Shown: one piece after another, positions 56,901 to 64,000 of the stretch
How positions within the stretch are numbered: position 1 is the first letter of the stretch
How the letters are laid out: each line of letters begins with the position of its first letter
Source of the DNA: Endomychus coccineus
Taxonomy: Eukaryota; Arthropoda; Insecta; Coleoptera; Endomychidae
Direction of reading: 5' to 3'
Assembly (NCBI GenBank): GCA_958510875.1
Contig: OY294067.1
Location: 31,546,912-31,610,911, forward strand
Length of the DNA stretch: 64,000 nt
Position numbers and translations under genes: made by a program
Notes under the pieces: model-generated
Seen by the model: only the letters and a program-made list of their open reading frames with translations
Databases searched by the model: none
Told to the model about the DNA's origin: nothing

Positions 56901-57613
56901 TATCAAAATAAGATTGAATTGTTTTCATGTATTTTGACTAATTCAGTTTTGTAAAGTGATTTCGGATATAAAAGAACGTCATCAAGAATTATTTTCATCA
57001 AGAATAACTCCCCTCCTCCGCCCGATTTTTAGGTAGAAGAGTGGTCTGTGCGGATGCTTATTTAAAGCAACGTAGAGACTTTGGGGACTTGCTATATTTA
57101 TCATTAAAAAAATAAGCTTTGTTCGCTTTATTTCCTGATTCCGTTTTTTCCGGTCATTGAAAAGATATAAGAAATTTCAAATCGGGTCAATAATTTAGAT
57201 TTATGAGAAATCTGTATCATTCCCAAGCGAATATCAAAATAAGATTGAACTGCTTCCATGTATTTTGACTAATTCAGTTTTGTAAAGTGATTTCGGATAT
57301 AAAAGAACGTTATCAGGAATTATTTTCATCAAGAATAACTCCCCTCTTCCGCCCGATTTTTAGGTAGAAGAGTGGTCTGTGCGGATGCTTATTTAAAGCA
57401 ACGTAGAGACTTTGGGGACTTGTTATATTTATCATTAAAACAATAAGCTTTGTTCGCTTTATTTCCTGATTCCGTTTTTTCCGGTCATTGAAAAGATATA
57501 AGAAATTTCAAATGGGGTCAATAATTTAGATTTATGAGAAATCTTTATCATACCCAAGCGAATATCAAAATAAGATTGAACTGCTTTCATGTATTTTGAC
57601 TAATTCAGTTTTG
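50994..57613. repeat. Class C-rich zone with chimeric blocks (n = 154-173)
   Basis: The triplet A(CATTCCC), C(GGGTGAAT, TTTTAACTAA), C(GATATAATAG, CATCAAGAAT) occurs at 47684-48676, 50994-51986 and 55628-56620. The triplet at 53311-54303 (GATTGAATTG, then CTGTATC, then AACGTTATC with CTCTTCCG) recurs at 56621-57613. The segment 55628-57613 therefore joins two blocks that are separate elsewhere. Monomers 163, 164 and 167 carry GATACAAG. Confidence 0.75.
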
Positions 57614-59276
57614 TAAAGTGATTTCGGATATAAAAGAACGTCATCAGGAATTATTTTCATCAAGAATAACTCCCCTTCTCCGCCCGTTTTTTAGGTAGAA
57701 GAGTGGCCTGTGCGGATGCTTATTTAAAGCAACGTAGAGACTTTGGGGACTTGCTATATTTATCATTAAAAAAATTAGCTTTGTTCGCTTTATTTCCTGA
57801 TTCCGTTTTTTCCGGTCATTGAAAAGATATAAGAAATTTCAAATCGGGTCAATAATTTAGATTTATGAGAAATCTTTATCATTCCCAAGCGAGTATCAAA
57901 ATAAGATTGAACTGCTTTCATGTATTTTGACTAATTCAGTTTTGTAAAGTGATTTCGGATATAAAAGAACGTCATCAGGAATTATTTTCATCAAGAATTA
58001 ATCCCCTCCTCCGCCCGATTATTAGGTAGAAGAGTGGTCTGTGCGGATGCTTATTTAAAGCAACGTAGAGACTTTTGGGTCTTGCTATATTTATCATTAA
58101 AAAAATTAGCTTTGTCCGCTTTATTTCCTGATTCCGTTTTTTCCGGTCATTGAAAAGATATAAGAAATTTCAAATCGGGTCAATAATTTAGATTTATGAG
58201 AAATCTTTATCATACCCAAGCGAATATCAAAATAAGATTGAACTGCTTTCATGTATTTTGACTAATTCAGTTTTGTAAAGTGATTTCGGATATAAAAGAA
58301 CGTCATCAGGAATTATTTTCATCAAGAATTAATCCCCTCCTCCGCCCGATTATTAGGTAGAAGAGTGGTCTGTGCGGATGCTTATTTAAAGCAACGTAGA
58401 GACTTTGGGGACTTGCTATATTTATCATTAAAACAATAAGCTTTGTTCGCTTTATTTCCTGATTCCGTTTTTTCCGGTCATTGAAAAGATATAAGAAATT
58501 TCAAATCGGGTCAATAATTTAGATTTATGAGAAATCTTTATCATACCCAAGCGAATATCAAAATAAGATTGAACTGCTTTCATGTATTTTGACTAATTCA
58601 GTTTTGTAAAGTGATTTCGGATATAAAAGAACGTCATCAGGAATTATTTTCATCAAGAATTAATCCCCTCCTCCGCCCGATTATTAGGTAGAAGAGTGGT
58701 CTGTGCGGATGCTTATTTAAAGCAACGTAGAGACTTTGGGGACTTGCTATATTTATCATTAAAACAATAAGCTTTGTTCGCTTTATTTCCTGATTCCGTT
58801 TTTTCCGGTCATTGAAAAGATATAAGAAATTTCAAATCGGGTCAATAATTTAGATTTATGAGAAATCTTTATCATACCCAAGCGAATATCAAAATAAGAT
58901 TGAACTGCTTTCATGTATTTTGACTAATTCAGTTTTGTAAAGTGATTTCGGATATGAAAGAACGTCATCAGGAATTATTTTCATCAAGAATAACTCCCCT
59001 TCTCCGCCCGTTCTTTAGGTAGAAGAGTGGTCTGTGCGGATGCTTATTTAAAGCAACGTAGAGACTTTGGGGACTTGCTATATTTATCATTAAGAAAATT
59101 AGCTTTGTTTGCTTTATTTCCTGATTCCGTTGTTTCCGGTCATTGAAAAGATATAAGAAATTTCAAATCGGGTCAATAATTTAGATTTATGAGAAATATT
59201 TATCATTCCCAAGCGAATATCAAAATAAGATTGAACTGCTTTCATGTATTTTGATTAATTCAGTTTTGTAAAGTGA
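57614..59276. repeat. Right-edge diverged monomers (n = 174-178)
   Basis: Monomers 175-177 share AGAATTAATCCCC and GATTATTAGG, a class seen nowhere else. Monomers 176 and 177 have AAAACAATAAG. The last monomer has several private changes (GTTGTTTCC, TTAAGAAAATT, GAAATATTTATC, TTTTGATTAATT) before the array stops at GTGA. The divergence mirrors that of the left edge. Confidence 0.85.
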
Positions 59277-59359
59277 ATTTTTAATCCACTCAACTCTGGT
59301 CTAGTCTCCTGCTGGCATTGTAGATTCTAGGTAGCTTCTAGGATCGTGTTATTTAGGGT

Positions 59360-59389
59360 CATAGAGGGTATTCGGTTCGGTACTCTATG
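59360..59389. repeat. Inverted repeat 1 in each 288-bp unit
   Basis: CATAGAG and CTCTATG form a perfect 7-bp inverted repeat around a 16-base loop. It recurs in nearly every unit. One copy has CATAAAG and another CATATAG on the left arm. Confidence 0.75.
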
Positions 59390-59458
59390 AAGGTATGAAT
59401 GTGTAGGCTCTTGAATTGGAGCTTTTTGATAATTTGGCAATTTCTCAGTTATTTGTTT

Positions 59459-59511
59459 TATTTTGGTTTGATATTGACATAAAGATGTTTATTTTGGTTT
59501 GATGTTGATAT
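59459..59511. repeat. Internal direct duplication in each 288-bp unit
   Basis: TATTTTGGTTTGATATTGAC at 59459 is repeated in slightly changed form at 59490 (TATTTTGGTTTGATGTTGAT), 31 bases later. The 22-bp half-repeats are present in each unit, so part of the unit itself arose by duplication. Confidence 0.75.
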
Positions 59512-59541
59512 CCATAACAATGATTTTGCAATAGATAACAT

Positions 59542-59561
59542 CAGAATTGTGTGTAATTCTG
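59542..59561. repeat. Inverted repeat 2 in each 288-bp unit
   Basis: CAGAATT and AATTCTG form a perfect 7-bp inverted repeat around GTGTGT. The arms are kept in all complete units, while the loop varies (GTTTGT, TTGTGT). Confidence 0.75.
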
Positions 59562-62468
59562 GCGAATTTTTAATCCACTCAACTCTGTTCTAGTCTCCTG
59601 CTGTCATTGTAGATTCTAGGTAGCTTGTAGGATTGTGTTATTTAGGGTCATAGAGGGTATTCGGTTCGGTACTCTATGAAGGTATGAATTTGTAGGCTCT
59701 TGAATTGTAGCTTCTTAATAATTTGGCAATTGCTCAGCTATTTATTTATTTTGTTTTGATATAGACATAAAGATGTTTATTTTGGTTTGATGTTGATATC
59801 CATAACAATGATTTTGCAATAGATGACATCAGAATTGTGTGTAATTCTGGCGAGTTTTCAATCCACTCAACTCTGGTCGAGTCTCCTGCTGTCATTGTAG
59901 ATTCTAGGTAGCTTCTAGGATCCTGTTATTTAGGGTCATAGAGGGTATTAGGTTCGGTACTCTATGAAGGTATGAATGTGTAGGCTCTTGAATTGTAGCT
60001 TTTTAATAATTTGGCAATTTCTTGGTTATTTGTTCATTTTGGTTTGATATAGACATATAGATGTTTATTGTGGTTTGATGTTGATATCCATAACAATGAT
60101 TTTGCAATAGATAACATCAGAATTGTGTGTAATTCTGGCGAATTTTTAATCCACTCAACTCTGGTCTAGTCTCCTGCTGTCATTGTAGATTTTAGGTAGC
60201 TTCTAGGATCGTGTTATTTAGGGTCATAAAGGGTACTAGGTTCGGTACTCTATGAAGGTATGAATGTGCAGGCACTTGAATTGTAGCTTTTTAATAATTT
60301 GGCAATTTCTCATTTATTTGTTCATTTTGGTTTGATATAGACATAAAGATGTTTTTTGTGGTTTGATGTTGTCATCCATAACAATGATTTTGCAATAGAT
60401 AACATCAGAATTGTGTGTAATTCTGGCGAATTTTCAATCCACTCAACTCTGGTCTAGTCTCCTGCTGTCATTGTAGATTTTAGGTAGCTTCTAGGATCAT
60501 GTTATTTAGGGTCATAGAGGGTATTAGGTTCGGTACTCTATGAAGGTATGAATGTGTAGGCTCTCGAATTGTAGCTTTTTAATAATTTGGCAATTCTTCA
60601 GTTATTTGTTTTATTTCGGTTTGATATAGACATAAAGATGTTTATTTTGGATTGTTGTTGATATCCATAACAATGATTTTGCAATAGATAACATCAGAAT
60701 TGTGTGTAATTCTGGCGAATTTTTAATCCACTCAACTCTGGTCTAGTCTCCTGCCATCATTGTAGATTCTAGGTAGCTTCTAGGGTCGTGTTATTTAGGA
60801 TCATATAGGGTATTAGGTTCGGTACTCTATGAAGGTATGAATGTGTAGGCTCTTGAATTGTAGCTTTTTAATAATTTGGCAATTTCTCAGTAATTTGTTT
60901 TATTTTGGTTTGATATAGACATAAAGATGTTTATTTTGGTTTTGGTTTGTTGTTGATATCCATAACAATGATTTTGCAATAGATAACATCAGAATTGTTT
61001 GTAATTCTGGCGAATTTTTAATCCACTCAACTCTGGTCTAGTCTCCTGCTGTCATTGTAGATTCTAGGTAGCTTCTAGGATCGTGATATTTAGGGTCATA
61101 GAGGGTATTAGGTTCGGTACTCTATGAAGGTATGAATGTGTAGGCTCTTGAATTGTAGCTCTTTGATAATTTGGCAATTTCTCAGTTATTTGTTTTATTT
61201 TGGTTTGATATAAACATAAAGATGTTTATTTTGGTTTGATGTTGATATCCATAACAATGATTTTGCAATACATAACATCAGAATTTTGTGTAATTCTGGC
61301 GAATTTTCAATCCACTCAACTCTGGTCTAGTCTCCTGCTGTCATTGTAGATTCTAGGTAGCTTCTAGAATCGTGTTATTTAGGGTCATAGAAGGTATTAG
61401 GTTTGGTACTCTATGAAGGTATGAATGTGTAGGCTCTTGAATTGTAGGTTTTTAATAATTTGGCTATTTCTCAGTTATTTGTTCATTTTGGTTTGATATA
61501 GACATAAAGATGTTTATTTTGGTTTGATGTTGATATCCATAACAATGATTTTGCAATAGATGACATCAGAATTTTGTGTAATTCTGGCGAATTTTCAATC
61601 CACTCAACTCTGGTCTAGTCTCCTGTTGTCATTGCAGATTCTAGGTAGCTTCTAGGATCCTGTTATTTAGGGTCATAGAGGGACTAGGTTCGGTACTCTA
61701 TGAAGGTATGAATGTGTAGGCTCTTGAATTGTAGCTTTTTGATAATTTGTAAGTTTCTCAGTTATTTGTTTTATTTTGGTTTGATATAGACATAAAGATG
61801 TTTATTTTGGTTTGATGTTGATATTCATAGCAATGATTTTGCAATAGATAACATCAGAATTGTGTGTAATTCTGGCGAATTTTTAATCCACTCAACTCTG
61901 GTCTAGTCTCCTGCTGTCATTGTAGATTCTAGGTAGCTTCTAGGATCGTGTTATTTAGGGTCATAGAGGGTATTCTGTTCGGTACTCTATGAAGGAATGA
62001 ATATGTAGGCTCTTGAATTGTAGCTTCTTAATAATTTGGCAATTGCTCAGCTATTTATTTATTTTGGTTTGATATAGAGATAAAGATGTTTATTTTGGTT
62101 TGATGTTGATATTCATTATGATGATTTTGCAATAGATGGCATCAGAATTGTGTGTAATTCTGGCGAATTTTCAATCCACTCAACTCTGGTCTAGTCTCAT
62201 GCTACCATTGTAGATTCTGGGTAGCTTCTAGAATCCTGTTATTTAGGGTCATAGAGGGTATTAGGTTCGTTACTCTATGAAGGTATGAATGTGCAGGCAC
62301 TTGAATTGTAGCTTTTTAATAATTTGGCAATTTCTCAGTTATTTGTTCATTTTGGTTTGATATAGACATAAAGATGTTTATTGTGGTTTGATGTTGATAT
62401 CCATAAGTAGGTATGGCGTCACTTGGGGCGGCCAGACAGCGAGCCTTATCAGATGTAGGCAACCAGTA

Positions 62469-62478
62469 GCGCATGCGC
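62469..62478. promoter_or_regulatory. GCGCATGCGC palindrome, NRF-1-like core
   Basis: The perfect 10-bp palindrome GCGCATGCGC matches the core of the known NRF-1/Ewg binding consensus YGCGCAYGCGCR, although the first flanking base is A rather than a pyrimidine. It stands out in AT-rich surroundings. No gene start is visible beside it, so a regulatory role is speculative. Confidence 0.2.
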
Positions 62479-62556
62479 GGTAGTGTATTATCAGCTGGGT
62501 AGATGGTGTGACCTCTAGGGTGTGGTCGTCTCTGACCTTGGTGGTAGAGCGATCAG

Positions 62557-62570
62557 CTTGTATATACAAG
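62557..62570. repeat. Perfect 14-bp palindrome
   Basis: CTTGTATATACAAG is its own reverse complement. It is flanked by GCGATCAG on the left and ATCG on the right, which allows a slightly longer imperfect dyad. Its function is unknown. Confidence 0.6.
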
Positions 62571-62643
62571 ATCGTTCAAGGTAGACAGCAAGCAATATGT
62601 GAGGTTAGGGAGAACTTCAATGTAAAGCAGCATCAAAATATTT

Positions 62644-62715
62644 TTCTACACACGGGAATCGAACCCGAGAAATGAAATCCAAAAGCCAGCTCCTTAACCG
62701 CTCAGCTATGGAGGA
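62644..62715 (-). pseudogene. tRNA-like sequence (pseudo-tRNA or tRNA-derived SINE head)
   Basis: On the minus strand an A box TAGCTGAGCGG (62698-62708) and a B box GGTTCGATTCC (62655-62665) match the Pol III consensus fully. Their starts are 43 bases apart, as in a true tRNA. The D stem forms three pairs (GCT with AGC) and the T arm reads CGGG-TTCGATT-CCCG. The acceptor stem pairs at only about three of seven positions (TCCTCCA against GTGTAGA), and the anticodon stem does not form, so I assign no anticodon. A short A run follows the 3' side. It is most likely a decayed tRNA copy or the head of a SINE. A working tRNA is unlikely. Confidence 0.6.
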
Positions 62716-62820
62716 ATTGAGAACAAGCGATTTTAATGTTGTAGATATAACCGCGGGGTATCCGGTCTGAGTGATAAGTGCGAGTATATTGCAGTCTATA
62801 TGATGCAGGTAATTGTTTTA

Positions 62821-62836
62821 CATGACGTTAGTCATG
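62821..62836. repeat. CATGAC-GTTA-GTCATG inverted repeat
   Basis: A perfect 6-bp inverted repeat surrounds GTTA. A copy at 63242-63255 keeps five of the six arm pairs. The same core in the other flank copies is degraded. No known operator is implied. Confidence 0.5.
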
Positions 62837-62994
62837 CAGGTATGTCACGAAGCGAGGTATGGAATGTGAGACTTCATAGCGCTAGCCCATAGGGGTTTTG
62901 AAATAGTGTTGTTTGTACATGCCGTCAGTCACGTGATTTTTGAAAGAGACCGGGCATTCAACGGAGGTATCATGGGAGGGCTGCTGTTCCTTGA

Positions 62995-63396
62995 ATGCAT
63001 AAATGGAATGTTATATATAGTATAGAAATGATATCTTCTGCATCTCTCTCAAACGCGATGTTTATAAGGAAATTACTTTCAAAAACGTTTATTCAAGCTG
63101 TCTGTACCTTACTTGATTGCTATATTACAAAATGCAATTTCAATCATCTTAAACATATATGGAAATTATTTTTAGTATACAAAATGGAGTTGGGAGACTT
63201 CAATGGGGTATGGAATGTGAGGTTATACAGATTGTTTATGTATGACGTTAGTCATGTGAATTTGAATGAAGCTGGCGCGATCTCCAACGAGACAGGTGTG
63301 TATGTGAGGTTATACAGAGTGTGCAGGTATAATGATGTCTATCACGCAGGTCTTCAACGAGGTATCTACCTTGCAGGAGCCTTCAATGAAATGTGA
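62995..63396 (+). CDS. Doubtful 133-codon open reading frame
   Basis: This is the longest open frame in the window. I do not recognise the product. Residues 1-60 are lysine-, isoleucine- and leucine-rich without a clear signal peptide or domain. The second half contains a repeated VRLYR segment (around residues 75-79 and 104-108) that simply reflects translation of the flank repeat family. No splice sites, TATA box or polyadenylation signal support it, and AT-rich non-coding DNA can yield a frame of this length. It is listed only because nothing else in the window is as long. Confidence 0.1.
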   Translation: MHKWNVIYSIEMISSASLSNAMFIRKLLSKTFIQAVCTLLDCYITKCNFNHLKHIWKLFLVYKMELGDFNGVWNVRLYRLFMYDVSHVNLNEAGAISNETGVYVRLYRVCRYNDVYHAGLQRGIYLAGAFNEM

Positions 63397-63425
63397 GGTT
63401 GTTTGTACATGCCGTTAGTCGCAGG

Positions 63426-64000
63426 GTTTTGTCTGAGTTATAATGATATCGTACGCGGCGCATTGTCTGCCCCCACAAGTCTTCAATAAGGGCCATAACA
63501 TCTAACATGTGATAGTTTACAAAAATGCTGCTTCTCATAATAGCGATATTATGAAGCGTTTGCAGAAATAACTATTAAATCATCTAAGGACTTTTTGCTT
63601 GATTAGTACTAGCGAGTACAATATTCGTTATAATATTATAAGTATGCATCATTAGCTTACTTGTGCGATAAGGTTGTGCCAAATCATGTCCAACAGCAAT
63701 GTATTCAACTTGAAATTATCGTAATGATGCGCGCGATCCTTCAATGTTAAAGTAGTTTCATAAGTTATCCGAAAGTAAAATGAATATATAAAATGTTTTT
63801 TCCAAAATTAGTTCCGAAGTAAACATAATTCGCTATAATATTCATTCATGTATGTTACATAAATTATCCTATATAATTCAAATAAGGTTGAACAATATTC
63901 ACTATCATTTTTTGCGGTAGAGCTACAGCTCGCTCGAGAGAGATAAGAAAGATACGCCGATCACCTTCAAACGCGATGAGAATACTTTATTTTAAATCAC
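63426..64000. other. AT-rich intergenic tail, nothing recognised
   Basis: No gene, tandem array or RNA is evident. Minor items are TCAAACGCGATG at 63967-63978, which also occurs at 63049-63060, and a small inverted repeat GAGCT-AC-AGCTC near 63920. The segment is probably unique intergenic sequence. Confidence 0.6.

Larger units (their letters stand above)
1..59276. repeat. 331-bp satellite array, about 179 tandem monomers
   Basis: A single head-to-tail array fills this interval. The landmark ggcctgtgcgg or ggtctgtgcgg recurs at 111, 442, 773, 58367 and 59029, always at exact multiples of 331, and the monomer start TAAAGTGATTTCGG falls at 20 + 331n everywhere I checked. Neighbouring monomers usually differ at only a few sites. 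The monomer is AT-rich with one GC-rich stretch of about 50 bases, and no reading frame stays open across monomers. Most monomers contain AAGCTT, so it behaves as a HindIII satellite. Linked substitutions define classes: A (TTCTCCGCCCGTTTTTT with GGCCTG), B (CCACCGCCCGATTTTT with GGTCTG), C (CCTCCGCCCGATTTTT), D (GATTCTT with GAGAATTT) and edge class E. I do not recognise the family by name. A centromeric or pericentromeric role is possible but is inference only. Confidence 0.98.
59277..62406. repeat. Second satellite array, about 288-bp unit, 10.8 copies
   Basis: The anchor (T/C)AATCCACTCAACTCTGG recurs at 59282, 59571, 59859, 60147, 60435, 60724, 61019, 61308, 61596, 61884 and 62172, giving unit lengths of 288-289 and one of 295. 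The long unit has a small TTTTGG duplication near 60936. The last copy stops after GATATCCATAA at 62406. Copies differ at scattered single sites, more than neighbours in the 331-bp array do. I see no similarity to the 331-bp monomer and no sustained reading frame. Units 2-3 and 10-11 share private variants, such as TAGCTTCTTAATAATT with CAATTGCTCAGC, so there may be a weak eight-unit order. Confidence 0.96.
62407..62643. other. Non-repetitive, more GC-rich border segment
   Basis: The 288-bp array ends abruptly at 62406. The following 240 bases are less AT-rich than either satellite and show no long tandem structure. The segment holds two perfect palindromes, listed separately. It also has short matches to a flank repeat: TATGTGAGGTTA at 62596-62607 and ACTTCAATG at 62614-62622. 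I see no supportable gene. The minus-strand open frame across it is short and overlaps the satellite end. Confidence 0.6.
62801..63425. repeat. Diverged, irregular repeat family in the flank
   Basis: About five degraded copies share an order of motifs: GGTATGGAATGTGAG, GAGGTTATACAG, TTGTTTGTACATG, a core like TGACGTTAGTCATG, GCAGG, then CTTCAACGAGGTAT. Cores lie at 62823, 62920, about 63332, 63243 and 63410. The intervals are irregular, with a gap of about 260 bases without the motif at 62980-63195. Strong sub-matches are the TACAG-containing pair at 63215 and 63306 and the TTGTTTGTACATGCCGT pair at 62909 and 63399. It looks like an old tandem repeat that has decayed. Confidence 0.55.

Noticed and set aside
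1..59276. CRISPR array
   Set aside because: The whole 331-bp unit is conserved with no variable spacers, and there are no cas genes. This is a satellite.
59270..59290. Transposon insertion at the satellite junction
   Set aside because: No terminal repeats, target-site duplication or transposase remnant is present. The two arrays simply abut.
59277..62406. 288-bp array as a diverged form of the 331-bp satellite
   Set aside because: No shared segment longer than a few bases was found in the direct orientation, and none was noticed in reverse complement.
62378..62569. 63-codon minus-strand open frame
   Set aside because: It begins in the palindrome CTTGTATATACAAG and ends in the last 288-bp satellite unit. 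No similarity or signal supports it.
62644..62715. Functional tRNA gene
   Set aside because: The acceptor stem pairs at about three of seven positions and the anticodon stem does not form, despite the good A and B boxes.

Overview
This window is almost entirely satellite DNA from a eukaryotic genome. I see no protein-coding gene that I would defend, no bacterial-type gene layout, no rRNA and no CRISPR. The taxon cannot be read from the sequence. Very long homogenised tandem arrays, a Pol III-type tRNA-like element and AT-rich non-coding flanks fit an animal (probably invertebrate) or similar eukaryote, but that is inference.

Region 1 (1-59276) is one uninterrupted head-to-tail array of a 331-bp monomer, about 179 copies. 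The phase is kept throughout: the same landmark sits at 111, 442, 773, 58367 and 59029, all separated by exact multiples of 331, so there is no net insertion or deletion across the array. Monomer n starts at 20 + 331 x n, with n running 0-178. Most monomers carry a HindIII site (AAGCTT). By a linked set of substitutions they sort into classes A (about 99 copies), B (about 42), C (about 27), D (8) and a small edge class E (3). The classes are arranged in nested higher-order blocks with shifts of 2, 4, 8, 9, 10, 12, 14 and 15 monomers. These blocks are the footprint of repeated unequal exchange and conversion. The monomers at both ends are the most diverged.

Region 2 (59277-62406) is a second, unrelated tandem array with a unit of about 288 bp, ten full copies plus one truncated copy. 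It is joined directly to the first array with at most a 2-base overlap. Each unit carries two short inverted repeats and an internal 22-bp duplication.

Region 3 (62407-64000) is non-satellite flank. It holds a more GC-rich stretch with two perfect palindromes, a degenerate tRNA-like sequence on the minus strand with intact A and B boxes, scattered diverged copies of a short repeat containing TGACGTTAGTCA-like cores, one doubtful 133-codon open frame that runs through those repeats, and an AT-rich tail in which I recognise nothing.

No genes here work together as a pathway. The biology of the window is that of a heterochromatic, possibly centromeric or pericentromeric, block at its border with unique sequence. 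The most notable points are the indel-free 331-bp periodicity (about two nucleosome repeats), the nested higher-order organisation, the CpG-transition bias of the class-defining changes, and the abrupt satellite-satellite junction.
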